This document shows positions 12,001 to 22,100 of a DNA stretch of 64,000 bases, piece after piece. Numbering within the stretch: the stretch's first letter is position 1; each line of letters begins with the position of its first letter. The stretch is from Smittia aterrima (taxonomy: Eukaryota; Arthropoda; Insecta; Diptera; Chironomidae): NCBI GenBank assembly GCA_033063855.1, contig CP093831.1, forward strand, positions 7,936,001-8,000,000. Reading direction: 5' to 3'. Made by a program: the position numbers and the translations under genes. Below the pieces are notes generated by a model. The model saw only the letters and a program-made list of their open reading frames with translations. It did not search any database and had not been told where the DNA came from.

Positions 12001-12174
12001 TTAACTCACCTCTACAAGTTCGAAAACTAATTGCTGAATGTCCCCACAACTGCATCGGCGTCTTCAGTCGAAGATATGCTGATCCATTGAAATACGCTTC
12101 ACGTTGCTCGATGCTCAAAGCGTAAACAGTTAATGAGTGTGTCGATAGCAGCGTAAATAATGCACACAAACACG
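57..12174 (-). CDS. Laminin-G / EGF-repeat secreted or membrane protein (partial, 3 exons seen)
   Basis: Minus-strand exons at 12174-12010, 1783-590 and 212-57; the gene continues past position 1. Both junctions are phase 1 and rebuild a continuous frame. The first exon carries a hydrophobic stretch (CLCALFTLLSTHS) and the first half of a LamG domain (AYFNGSAYLRL). The second carries the rest of LamG (GEILSQTYMRHE to VLFGSCP), then six complete EGF modules, one with the calcium-binding start IDEC, and a half module. The third adds another EGF (NACSTFC, CLCPSNFTG). The hydrophobic stretch before LamG could be the signal-peptide core, with the initiator ATG in an unseen upstream exon; no in-frame ATG precedes it. 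LamG/EGF proteins of this kind (Drosophila weary, eyes shut, crumbs, uninflatable) act in cell adhesion or apical matrix; I cannot choose the orthologue. The first acceptor (12175-12176, after a pyrimidine-rich tract) is the least certain boundary. The 10.2 kb intron holds six plus-strand lipase-like genes. Confidence 0.85.
213..589 (-). other. Intron of the LamG/EGF gene
   Basis: Intron between the large LamG/EGF exon and the next EGF exon, with GT donor at 589-588 and AG acceptor at 214-213 on the minus strand. I see no gene inside it; the short plus-strand reading frame at 305-535 has no recognisable features. Confidence 0.75.
1784..3880. other. Gene-free 3'-side part of the large host intron
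   Basis: AT-rich intronic sequence of the minus-strand LamG/EGF gene, before the first nested lipase-like gene. I read both strands and found no exon with splice sites and no repeat. Confidence 0.6.
3820..3832 (+). promoter_or_regulatory. Possible TATA box of lipase-like gene A
   Basis: ACTATATAGGGG lies about 65 bases before the ATG of gene A and is the best TATA-like match upstream of it. A second AT run (TATTTAAAG, about 3866) is nearer but would leave almost no 5' leader. Assigned by position only. Confidence 0.35.
3890..4999 (+). CDS. Secreted lipase-like protein A (alpha/beta-hydrolase, pancreatic-lipase type)
   Basis: Exons 3890-4041, 4092-4477, 4544-4850, 4909-4999; 311 residues. 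The N-terminus is a basic stretch then a hydrophobic signal segment ending near GSQALP. The lipase fold is marked by the oxyanion-loop motif HGW (about 79-81), the nucleophile elbow GFSFG with Ser about 152, the acid motif CDRAG with Asp about 177, and GSHGLCPYF with the presumed catalytic His. The order and the 25-residue Ser-Asp spacing fit the pancreatic-lipase / insect lipase / phospholipase A1 family (Pfam Lipase). The substrate is not deducible. Gene A has Arg in CDRAG where B, C and D have Pro. First of six lipase-like genes nested in the host intron; paired cysteines throughout fit an extracellular enzyme. Confidence 0.85.
5000..5389 (+). repeat. Duplicated intergenic block downstream of gene A
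   Basis: This spacer matches the spacer after gene B (about 6518-6916) along much of its length. Shared stretches include CTTGAGAGAA, TTATTATCAAAGACATTGAA, TATAATAAAAC, TGGTGTTATGT and GCGTAATTTTCTTTTGTGT. The tandem duplication unit therefore included spacer and promoter as well as coding exons. Confidence 0.75.
5326..5358 (+). promoter_or_regulatory. TATA box and initiator of lipase-like gene B
   Basis: TATAAG at 5326-5331 and an arthropod-type initiator TCAGTC at 5353-5358 put the presumed +1 A (5355) 29 bases after the TATA box and 35 bases before the ATG. This is the classic insect core-promoter spacing. Confidence 0.65.
5390..6517 (+). CDS. Secreted lipase-like protein B
   Basis: Exons 5390-5505, 5566-5663, 5714-6013, 6069-6375, 6430-6517; 302 residues. 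Signal peptide MKNLIFILVALMSFHNSEA. Motifs: HGWNE (about 65), GFSFG with Ser144, LCDPAG with Asp169, NHGLCPYF with His228. All three triad residues are present, so an active hydrolase is likely; chemistry and substrate are unknown. It has one intron more than gene A, splitting just after the HGWNE loop. Gene C is nearly identical in exons and introns, so the two are a recent tandem pair. Confidence 0.87.
6518..6916 (+). repeat. Duplicated intergenic block downstream of gene B
   Basis: Second copy of the spacer described after gene A, with small insertions and deletions. It ends in the promoter of gene C. No coding sequence is seen in it. Confidence 0.7.
6851..6885 (+). promoter_or_regulatory. 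TATA box and initiator of lipase-like gene C
   Basis: TATAGAG at 6851-6857 and TTAGTC at 6880-6885 correspond in place to the TATAAG / TCAGTC pair of gene B, with two changed positions. The presumed +1 A is about 6882, 35 bases before the ATG. Confidence 0.55.
6917..8040 (+). CDS. Secreted lipase-like protein C
   Basis: Exons 6917-7032, 7089-7186, 7237-7536, 7592-7898, 7953-8040; 302 residues, the same exon lengths as gene B (116, 98, 300, 307, 88). Signal peptide MKNLIFILVALLSSHNFEA. HGWNE, GFSFG, LCDPAG and GSHGLCPYF are all present, so the Ser-Asp-His triad is intact. Differences from gene B are scattered substitutions, with more in the segment after DYYNYSKA (about 102-120) that follows the first core strand. 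Introns are also closely alike, which marks a recent duplication or ongoing gene conversion. Confidence 0.87.
8214..9190 (+). CDS. Secreted lipase-like protein D (two exons)
   Basis: Exons 8214-8329 and 8392-9190; 304 residues. A signal peptide starts MEARETFLFGLLFVASSF. Motifs HGYMEN, GFSFGAR, LCDPAGVGFD and GSHGLCPYF keep the Ser-Asp-His triad. The first exon has the same length and phase as in B and C (116 bases), but the three later introns of B/C are absent, leaving one uninterrupted second exon. This fits intron loss by conversion with a spliced transcript, or intron gain in the others. A TATATA at 8147-8152 lies 67 bases before the ATG. Confidence 0.87.
9191..9660 (+). other. Spacer between lipase-like genes D and E
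   Basis: Contains a possible poly(A) signal for gene D (AATAAAC near 9239) and the promoter region of gene E. I see no coding sequence. Confidence 0.5.
9661..10804 (+). CDS. Secreted lipase-like protein E with Asp-to-Glu at the acid position
   Basis: Exons 9661-9752, 9811-10196, 10257-10632, 10693-10804; 321 residues. Signal peptide MLIFLVLVFASLNFAHA. The oxyanion loop is THGWHED. The nucleophile elbow is GHSAG (Ser137), closer to the canonical lipase GHSxG than in its neighbours. The acid motif reads CELAGPGF, with Glu162 where A-D and F have Asp, 25 residues after the Ser as expected. The catalytic His sits in QSHGLCPHFY. Glu serves as the acid in other alpha/beta-hydrolases such as cholinesterases, so activity is possible. 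It carries an insertion before the His loop (DFIKWFWCQTS) shared in position with gene F. Confidence 0.84.
10930..11953 (+). CDS. Secreted lipase-like protein F (three exons)
   Basis: Exons 10930-11398, 11456-11825, 11890-11953; 300 residues. Signal peptide MFKVLSFLVLISLVICDE. Motifs THGWMG, GFSFGAR, ACDMAGPGFDF-type acid motif (here TCDMAGPGF) and NHSLCPYFY; the triad is complete. The intron that splits signal peptide and mature protein in the other seven genes is missing. It pairs with gene E by the insertion before the His loop and by the position of the CD/CE junction. The stop is only 56 bases from the minus-strand LamG exon; AATAAA lies at about 11969. Confidence 0.85.
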
Positions 12175-12709
12175 CTACAACCGGCGAGCGGGAAGAGAAA
12201 AAGCAGAAATGACAAAATTATTTTCTGTTCGCATTTCAAACGAAGCGGCAAAATATAAATTGCCTTCGACGTTTTTGGATACAAAGTCAAGGTAGCCCGA
12301 TAAAAGCAACGTCGGCTTTGACATTCAAATTAGCGATTCCCATAACTTCTTTTGCACTTTTGCTCCACTTTTCACTGTTTCGTACTTCACTCAAGAAATT
12401 AAATCCTTGAATTAATTTATTTCCGTGAAGATCTCACGAAAAATTTCATGCGTTGAAAAAAATATTAAATATTCTATTCAGAAAATGTTTGAATAGCATT
12501 CGCGGATATCAAGCTCCAAGTTTAATTTTTTTTATAAAACCGAACAATTTTTATTCTGTTTATTTAAATTAAGTCTTTGCACTTGAATCTTTGCTGAAGG
12601 AAAAGTTCCTATCTCTCGAAATGTTTGCTTGTGTTGAAAGTAATGTTAAAATGGACTTCGAAAGAGTTTAAATAACAGTGTCCACTTGAAAATATTAAAC
12701 AGTTTTAAA
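12175..12709. other. Spacer upstream of the LamG exon and before gene G
   Basis: The part next to 12175 is the pyrimidine-rich acceptor region of the minus-strand host gene. The remainder is AT-rich with a presumed promoter for gene G. No additional exon is supported. Confidence 0.5.
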
Positions 12710-13660
12710 ATGTCCAGTGTTAAAGCATCGTCGAAGATGATAAGAGTTCTGCTACTTTTTGGCCTCTTTTCCTCTTTTGAATCGAGCAAGCAAGCGAGCT
12801 ACGATGATTCAATTTCATTTGTCGTCTTCAACAATTCGTAAGTTGAAAATTTTCCCAAAAAAAATTGTTTCTTAAACTTTCTTTGCTTTAGTGACAGCCC
12901 TGGCGAGAGAACAACATTCGACAGAAGTCTCGAGTCTCACGGTTGTGACTCAAATGGTGACACTGCGTTTGTCGTCCACGGATATAAACAGAGCACTTCA
13001 ACGCCATGGGTCATTGACACCGTTCGAAACTTGCTTGTCTATCGAGGCGGCTGCGTGATCACTGTGGATTATTCAAATTACTCAATGGTCGATGACTATG
13101 GTCGACTCATCCTACGTTTCAACAAAATCGCAGACGTTTTGTTTCGGAAAGTCCAGCAGGTGAAAAATTACGATCGTCTTTATATGTTTTGCTTTAGTTA
13201 TGGCTCGCGATTGTGCTTTGACGTTGGCACAAAATTAGGGAATCAGGTCATCAATAGAATTGACGCTTGTGATCCAGCTGCGCCTGGATTTCGACGTTCC
13301 ACAGTTGATCCAAAGCTTGCAGCGAAGAACGTTGCATGCATTAACACGAGCACTGACAAAGGAACTTCCGTCTACAACTGCCACCAAAACTTTCTGATGG
13401 GGATTTGCGGAAAAGTTCAACCGGGAGCGACCGAGAAACCACTCCACAGTCACGGACTTTGTCCATTATTTTACAATGCGGCGTTCGTTAACAAATTCAC
13501 AATCAAAAATCTTTACAATTGTTCTTCTCTGAGATCATCTATTGATGTTCCAACAGACCTTCAGTTTGGTTATTTAAATCAGAACTTTATCAACGGAGAA
13601 TTTTTTGTGCCAACATCGAAAGAGTCTCCTTGGAATGATATAAATAGTTTGAACCCGTGA
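12710..13660 (+). CDS. Secreted lipase-like protein G with altered nucleophile elbow
   Basis: Exons 12710-12837 and 12892-13660; 298 residues. A basic N-terminus is followed by the signal segment MIRVLLLFGLFSSF. Motifs: VHGYKQ, CFSYGS with Ser145, ACDPAAPGF with Asp, and HSHGLCPLFY with His. The first Gly of GxSxG is Cys143. That position sits in the tight turn under the nucleophile and is nearly always Gly, so catalysis may be reduced or lost. Like gene D it has only the signal-peptide intron. It lies upstream of the visible LamG exon and so may or may not be inside an intron of the host gene. Confidence 0.84.
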
Positions 13661-13741
13661 ACCTTGCTTTGAGGATTTACGACCGAACTATTTAAAATAT
13701 ATTTCAATGAGAGTTGATGTTCGCCCGCCTTTGAATTCAAA

Positions 13742-13779
13742 TATAAATAAAGCGAGTGTTTGAAGTATTTGCCAGTGAC
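13742..13779 (+). promoter_or_regulatory. Possible shared poly(A) signal of gene G and TATA box of gene H
   Basis: TATAAATAAA holds both TATAAATA (13742-13749) and AATAAA (13746-13751). An initiator-like CAGTGA follows at about 13773, roughly 30 bases after the TATA start. The gene G stop is 82 bases upstream and the gene H ATG is 81 bases downstream. Confidence 0.4.
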
Positions 13780-13822
13780 AATTTGATTTTGTTAGGAGCA
13801 GAGAACTTTGAGCAGAGAAAAA

Positions 13823-14869
13823 ATGAAATTTCCATTGGTTTTAGTTTATTTCTTTGTCGCCTCAGGAGCTCATAGAATCAATCAAGTCTCCAAGAATGCA
13901 GTGTCATTTACAGTTTTCTCTCATAAGTGAGTTGACAGATTAGTTTTCATCTTATTTCTAAAAGACCGAACAATTTTAGTTTAATTGAGGGCAAACCATC
14001 GCCAATCGGTGACGATTCTTGGCAAGAAGGTTGTTCAGAAAATGGAACGATCGTCGTGATAACTCACGGTTATAATGAAAACTACGAGAAAACTCCATGG
14101 ATTAAGCAAATGATTCAAAATTATTTAGATCTGTACAAAAGTTGCGTCTTCTTCATGGATTATTCAAAAGTAGCGTCGATAACCTACTTCGACTTGCTGT
14201 TGCGTTTTGATGGAATTTCTGCTGTTCTAAGAGAAAAGCTCTTAACGCTTGGCGATCCCAGCAATATTCAAATGTTTGGCTTTAGCTTTGGAGCTCGTGT
14301 AGCCATTGAAGCTGCGATCGATGTGGCAAAGAGTGGAAGGAAAATTGATAAAATATTTGCTTGCGAACCTACTCGTCCTGGTTTCGAATTGTACCAGAAA
14401 GACCCACAAACGGCGGCGAACTTTGTTCAATGCATTAACACAAGTATCGACAAGGGAACAAACGTTTACAATTGCCATCAGAACTGGAGGTCTGTGTCAA
14501 TGAAAAAGTTTTAGACGCGAGCTTGAATATTTCTGTTTCAGACTTGGCAATTGTGGATATTCTCAGATCGCAGCTCAAGGTCCTCCGATGGGGTCTCACG
14601 GTCTCTGCCCTTACTTCTTCAATAAATCCTTCCACAACGATTATCTCGCTAGTAAATCTCACAAATGCACATCATGGAGACCAGCAAAAGACTTGCCAAA
14701 CGATTACAAAATGGGACCAAGAGAATCGAGAACGTCGTGAGTTCAATCGAGCTTGAAATGTTAATGTACTGACAACGTTTAAATTAATTTCAGATACGTC
14801 GGAGACATCTTCGTCGGGACATCGAAAACCTCGCCATGGACTGTTATCGACAACAACGTTTCCAAATGA
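13823..14869 (+). CDS. Secreted lipase-like protein H with Asp-to-Glu at the acid position
   Basis: Exons 13823-13926, 13980-14489, 14542-14736, 14794-14869; 294 residues. Signal peptide MKFPLVLVYFFVASGA. Motifs THGYNEN, GFSFGAR with Ser137, ACEPTRPGF with Glu164 in place of Asp, and GSHGLCPYFF with His. Two extra residues lie between Ser and acid compared with gene B. The intron after NCHQNWR is unique to this gene: none of A-G is interrupted there. It is the second member with Glu at the acid position, and its surroundings (ACEPTRPGF) differ from gene E (VCELAGPGF), so the change probably arose independently. Confidence 0.84.
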
Positions 14870-17800
14870 TTTCCGAGAAATTCCTCTTCACTCGACCATG
14901 AATCTCATGTCGGCAATAAAAGAAATTCAAGCGAGAAAGAGCAATTTTAATTCAAATGAGAAACTAATGCCTTCGCGAATCTCTTTCCACATTGCACGGT
15001 TGAGCAACTCGAGTAACGATTACATTAAACTCGTCAAACTTTTTGTCTTGATGGCTTCATAAATCTTTCGTCAGTTATCTTAACGCTTCTTCCTGTTGTT
15101 CGCAACTCACTCGCGAGAGATTCTCGTTGAGATAGCACGATCAGGTTTTATTTTTTCTCAGGATGTCTCACCTTATTTTCTTATCTTGACTTTTTCTATC
15201 TTTCTGAGCAAGGAAGAGTCTAATAAAAGTTTAAGAAACGGAAGTTAATTCGCTTCGAAGTTGAGGAGCGTTAAGCGATGTTTAATTTTATTCTGAGCAT
15301 CTTTAGGCTTCACAAGAAGCAAAGATTATAATTAGAATGAAAGCCACTTAAGTGTGACTCACTTTCGACTCGGCCAGTCTGGAGAGAATGTCAATGACTG
15401 GCGAGACCTCGGGAAAAACTTTCCAAAATGCGATTGTTACCTCATTTCCTTTATTAACATAATTAATTAGCAACAGAAATATTTCGTCATTACATCTCGA
15501 GTTTCAATCTAAGCTGAATACTCCTAAGCGTGCTCAACGCTTCCATGAGCTTAACTTCATAGCAAAACAAATAAACGAACGTCGAGTTTCTCTCACGAAA
15601 GACTGTTACGAGCATCGAGAAAACAAAAAGCTTTGAATTAAAATTCATTGTTCTCGAGAAGAACTTCGCGTTAAATGTAAATTTCAAGCACGAAGTCAGA
15701 AATTGCTCGACAATTCTTCTTCGCATTTCATTGGAACAGCATCGAAACGCCTAAGGCAGAGAAAATATTTTTGCATTTATACATGACTCGCTCAACCACG
15801 ATCTTTATTGGTCGTTGTTTGCTCAATGAAACTACAGCAAAGAACGGCAAAGCGTCTCTGTTTACAGAGCGTTTCAAGTTAATCATTTCAAGGTCTCGAA
15901 GCGTGCCGCATTTGCTTGGTGTGAAAGCCAAACTCAGAAAGCTTCGATAGAACTGATAATTTTATCAGTCGCTTATGCAACATTTATTTCGGTCACAATC
16001 AAGTGCTCTCATTTACAATGCAAAAGCCGAATTTCTAAATCAATAACTGATAATGATTTACGATGTTTACGAAGCCAAGCGTTGTCATGTCTGACAATAC
16101 TACCATTAAAACCTTCTTCTCTATCAACGAGAGCTCAACGATTTGCGAGGCGTAACGAGGAACATGCGTGAAACTTTATCATCGAGAAGCGCAGCAAGAA
16201 GAAGCTGATGATTGTAACAGCGCTGTCGTATCGCTGTAAAGATCAACAACCTAAATTCACATGGCAATGGAGAGAGAGAAAGAAATGCCGGTTCGGTAAT
16301 ACAATCGAAGAGAATGTGTGAAAGAGTCGTGATGTGAAACGGTGTCAATCGGTTAAATTTGTAAGAACGACGAGGCTGATGAAGCGAGATGGAGTTTGTT
16401 TCTTGAAAGTTTTCTGAAGCAAATTGATTGTGAAGTTCAGCACCTGCTGATGGATTGATTAGCGATCGTCGATAGTTGAAAAATTGGCGATGCAAGCTTT
16501 ACTTTCAAAACGCTTTCTTCGATCTCTCAAATGCTCCAAATCTCCGTGAGTTGTTTATTCCATAGCGAAGTAAATCTTTAGTTTCTTCATCGGATTGAGT
16601 TGTGAAATTCTCATTGGAACGAACATGACACAATGCGACTCGAAAAAAATCTTTTCTTTGCTATTCAAAACCGTTCTGATTTATTTGTTTTCTAAACATT
16701 CGCCAGCGGAACCAAATGTTTATTTGCAGAGTGGAAATGAGAGCACTTGGCGTTTGTTTGTTATCGATTGTTGTCCGATTGGGCGTTTTTCGTTCTTTGC
16801 TGTGAACGCGCTTTGTTTCGTTCTCCGGTTCCGGTCTTGGTTCATTAACTTTCGCAAACTTCAGATCGCGATGGATTTTGTCGGAAACTTTGATGACACG
16901 TCAGCTCCCATTACTTAATCAGAATCCCAACGGAAATTTCCACGCTTCGGTTAATTAAAGTTTTGATGGCTTTAATTGCATGTCTGTCGATGACCACTTA
17001 GTACCTCAAGCTTTTCTGATTTATTAACATGGAAAGAAAGGCTTACGTGCTTTCAACTTGCACAAAGGCTTTTAAAATCGATAATGTCCGAGAATATTTT
17101 CGAAATGAATTGCGCGTGTTCTTACTTATGGCTCTAAGAGTTTTGTTTATTTCAGTCGAGAAAGCGAAATTCCTTTACGGGCACGTGATCAATTTCTTCG
17201 AATGCGTCTCGTCGAGAGTTCGAGAGCTTTTGTCTGGCTTCCTCGCGACAAGTTTTGCGATTAAAAACAACTGGCGCGAATAAATGAATCACCAATGACG
17301 TTGTCGACTTCTGAATATTGTTGCAACCTGAGACTCGTTCAACGATTACAAATGCTGAAATAATTTGTATGTTGCAATGTGTTTAACGAAGTTAAAAACT
17401 GTTTCAAAATTACTCCAGTTAATTAGGAAAAATTAATTAAAAACAAATCTTCATCTTAAAATTTTCAGTTGCTGCGTCGAAACTGAAATCTTTTGTAAAT
17501 GACCGCGAGACGATTGTTATCTTGGATATTTTCGCACGGTCGTGACGACGCGATGACACGTAAATTTATCGCGTCGCATTCTTTGTAGATAAAGCAGTGA
17601 GAAATGTTTGAAACTGCGATCAACAAATTATCTCACAGAATGCCTTGACCGACTCCACCCCCGAACAGTTTTACTGCTTATGCAAATAAGAGACGAGAAG
17701 AACTTCGTTTTCTAGCCATGGGAACAACTTAGTTCGTTTCTTGAAAATCGATTTACTCAACGGGAACCTTCAAAACCCTCACAGGTCGACAACGAAGAGC

Positions 17801-19179
17801 TCGTCGCAACTGCATCATCAAAGAACATGAAAAATTATTTATTTTTGTTTGGAAGGGATGGTAAAAGGTGCACGAGGGCGAAGAAACAGGTAAATAATTG
17901 ATCGAGCCGGTCAGGTAGACTCGGAGTTCCCCTTTCGACTTCTTTCCGATTCCGTCATTAGAAAAATGATTTTATATTTTCAACGATTGTAAATGAACGT
18001 GAACGCATCGTCGACGAGAACTCGATTGCAGGTTGCCGCCGTCGCAGACAAGTTACACACAAAGGAACAAAAAATAATTCCTTCTTACACATCCCGAACT
18101 CTCTCGCGATCAGAAGATGATGGAGCAATTGAATAATAATTTCGAATCGTCCATTCCAGATGGGCTCGTCGTTGATTCTCTCGCGTTTCCTTTCTTTTCT
18201 TATGACTGAGCGATTCAAATGAAGGAAGGAATTCTTTAGAAAAAGATTGAATCGAGAAAAATGATCCAACCACTAACGGATCACTGTGTTGGAGTTCTCC
18301 GTGGGTGTTGCCCGATGAAAATCAACTTTTCTTTCAAAATATTTTCGCGAATCCAAAGCTCGTGTGATTCTAAGAAACCGCAATTTCACCACGCACAATC
18401 AGGCAGCTCGAATAATTTCGTAATAAACTCAGGTGTAGTCGTTTGCCACACAACACCAACACAGTTGAGTCAACACATTCTTTTGTGAAATATTCACTAG
18501 GGCCACTCTTTTGGATCATTTTGACGCTCTTGATCAAGATTCAACTGATTTTTATGTCGCCGCAACGGTTAACTCTATTTAGCCCTCATTTATTGACAAC
18601 TTTACTGTCTATTTCACATGTTATGCTTTCACAAAATTTCACATTGAAGTTGGGAAGAAGCTTATGAGTCACAAAGTCGACGTGCTATCACCTTTGGCTT
18701 TGCTTTGCAATTGCAATCAAAACCTACCCGACACAGTGCCCATCGTGGGACGCCTTGTTATAATTATTTTCATAATCTATTTCACTAAACTCATCCGATG
18801 TTCATTTGTCAATTAACAGAAAATCACGGAAAACACGCAACGAATTATAAATCATAAGAAAACTGTCGAACAAAATCACGAATGACCGCGTCACATTTAC
18901 GTTCTGATCGCTTTAATGTTCAACACTCAACTGAGAGCTTTTTCCTCTGGCGAGTTGAAGCAGTGTGCCACTAACACACCAACAACAGCCAAGTCAACGT
19001 AAAGTTAATGAATGAAATGTGTAGGAGAGAGAAAATAACAAAGCGAGTTACCTGTGCAGTTTTATGGAGTTCTCCACGCATCTTAAGACGTTTCTTGAAA
19101 GGTTTCTAATGAAAGGTTACTCAATTTACTGATTAAATTTCTTCGATTTATTTCCTTTAACTATTTAATTGTTATAATT
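14870..19179. other. Gene-free stretch between lipase-like gene H and TRAPPC11
   Basis: About 4.3 kb. No exon pair, tRNA or clear repeat found on either strand; open frames here (for example 16595-16918 and 17958-18269) have no family features and no supporting splice sites. The upstream exon(s) of the minus-strand LamG/EGF gene, including its initiator ATG, could lie here. Confidence 0.5.
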
Positions 19180-22100
19180 TTATTCTACGCCAATTTCCTT
19201 GATGGGGGCTGTAAATGAATAAATTTTGAGATTAAATAAATCGTTTTCAAGTAATTGGCGACTCACGTGAACAAAGACTGACTTTGGAAGCCATCGTTTG
19301 AGCAGCTCGTTAAGTTCTGCTTGTTTCTGACTAACTTCAGGCTTTTGTGTTGATTCAATTATGTTCTCCTTCAATGAGGTATCGTCTTGGCTATTCACCA
19401 ATTCTAGCTTCAGCTCAGGCAAAATTTGATTATTCGACTTCAACGGATAAAGATTGAAAGATAACTCGAACTCTGAATACGATAAAATCGTAACGTTGAC
19501 TTGTCTATGTCCAGCAAACATAAATCCATCGGCAGCGTTGACATTGAAAGTTGCAATTAAATTAAGAATCGTTGGATGTGGATTCTTTAAAGTCACTTTA
19601 TATGTGAAGACCTCTCGAACGAAAACACGGTCTTGGATCTCGGAGTAAACGTTCAGCAAAGGTTCTCTGACATCTGTGAAAAAGTTTCATTGAAAATTGA
19701 AAGAAAAGTATTTTTATTCACACTCACCGATTCCTTTAATCACAAACTTTGACTCGTTGACTATATCGGAGTCGGATTTCTTCCATTTGATGCAGTACAT
19801 GCCGAATTTTCTACTTGGATCAACTGCTTTTTCGTCCAGCAAGTTAAGCTTAGCATTGATGAAGCCTTTCTTCTTATCGCCAGCTTCAACGAGTTCAGTT
19901 ACATCAAGAGCGGAATTGATTATCGTTTTACTGACTTCTCCGCTATTTGCATAATTCAGCTTCTGATCTTTGCTCTTCAGAACAAACGGATCGTCTTCTT
20001 TCTCTTTAACAATCTCTTTAACGCTTTGTTCCTTTTTCTTTACCTCCAAACTTATTTCATTAAATATTTTCGAAGCATCGTCATTCACAGGTTTTTTGAA
20101 TGTTTCTTTTGTGATCCATTCACTTGATGTGCAGTTAGGCCGAAGGATCAAAATATTTTCTATTTCTTCTCCTTCTTTCTTGCTGTTACTAATAAATTTA
20201 TTATTTTGATTCCTCAATTCATCAACATTCACATCTGCGATAAGATAAGCGTCGATAATGTCGATAGCGAACGGTGAAGACATCTTTAAAACACAACGCA
20301 TTATGATGTCCTCGTTCTTAAAGCAACTGGTCGCTGGCTTCCGGTTCAGAGTGTAAAACTTGCTCTCGAAGTGGAACTCTTCTACGCATGGAATGATTAT
20401 TATGTGGTCACGCTTCTTTCGCACTAAATTGTTTTCCAAATACTCGACGACAATGTCATGTTGATCTTCTTTGTCGGCGAATGACTTCTCAACAGTCTTC
20501 GTAGAATCAGTTGGTGTGGTTGCCACTTGATTGAATGTTGACAAGTCATCGACCATCGATTTGTCTTCCGTTTGATAGCAAAGCGATTGCTTCAATTCAA
20601 TATTTCCTTCGATTAAGCTTGTGATGAAATAAGAAATCGTTGCATTGGCTCGACCTTTCATTGCACCAACATCAATTTGAATGCGAGAGCTCAGCTTGCT
20701 CGAAGACGACGGAGCTTCAGTTGACAAGAATACTTTGTTTAGTAAACTTGTAGGAAGACTGAGAATAATTTGAGCGTTTTCCAAATCACTCTCATGACTG
20801 TTGGACAAGTTTGTCGTAATCTTATAGAATTCGTTGATCAACATCGGCTGGTTATGCGGAGATTGTGCTGTGAGTTGGAAACTGTAGATTAAAGAATTTT
20901 TGGAGTCAAACTTTTAGACGAAGAACTAATTAAAACTTACGTTGGGATCACGTAGCAAGTTTTGAAAACTTTGATGTTCTCCAAATAATCGTTGTGAATA
21001 TCATATCGCTGGAACATTCTGATCGGATTCAATGATTTCCTCAAAGCAAGAACTGCATAATTCTTCTCAGTTCCCATTGTGATCTCAACACTTGTAATCT
21101 TTAAGAAACAAACTGTTAATTTAAAATAAGAAATAAACGTCATTCAACTCACGCCAACTTCAACATTCTCGACAAACTGTCGCGGATTCACTTCGAGTTC
21201 AAACTTAAAGCACTTTCCATTCTCCAACAGAAAATCTTCAGCAATAAATTCTTCTAAATGCTTCTCAGCCTTCGTTGCATGATCGATCTTGTACTCGACA
21301 CCTTTCTTTGCGGAATATCGATGATTCGATCCTGAGCTAGTTAACAGACATGTCGCAATGTTTTTCACTTTAATCGGAACATCAGTGTTTGATCGAATAT
21401 AAATCCACACAATAACTGCTTCGTTAAGTCTCACTTGAGTCTTTTGAAACGTTGCCTTGCAATCAATTAAGTTAGGAATATCGTCCAACTCAATGGTAAT
21501 GGGCGACCGCTGGTTGGCAAGGACTTCCTCCCAGCTTTGTATGATTTCCGGTGAAATTTGATTGTGATAAGTTGGAGGAGCATTCTGAAATTGTTTGTGT
21601 CATTATGCGATTAACTAAAAAGTAACAAACTTACATTGAAAACTTTCCACAAATTCTCGAGAATATTTTGTCTTTCAATTTTCGTTATATTTATTGAAGG
21701 CGAAAGCGCTTCGATGCTTGACGACACGAAGTCGTTGATTGATGGCGCAAGTATCGACGACTGAACTGTCTTAACGAGAATTTCCGTGAATAGAGTGAAC
21801 CACTTTTCTTGGCGGTAATCTGACAACATCAGCGAGTACAAACTGAAAAAAATTTTCTTGAGAAATTGAAGTTTTCGTTTAATTCATGGAACTCACGTTA
21901 AAGCTTTGGTGTACTCTCCGCTCTTGAAATATTCATCAGCCATCATGACAGCGCATTTTTTCCGTTCTCTCCCGCATCGATAAATCTTGAATTGTGTCAT
22001 AGCTTGTCCAAGCAGATTTATTATTGCACCCTGAAACAAATCAAATTTAGTCTAAATACCATGAACAATATGTCACGAACTTACTGAATAATTGAATTTC

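Noticed and set aside
19064..19093. Minus-strand ATG exon candidate (MRGELHKTAQ then GTAAC donor) as first exon of the LamG/EGF gene
   Set aside because: Its phase 0 end does not fit the phase needed by the exon at 12174, and it lacks signal-peptide features; could be by chance.
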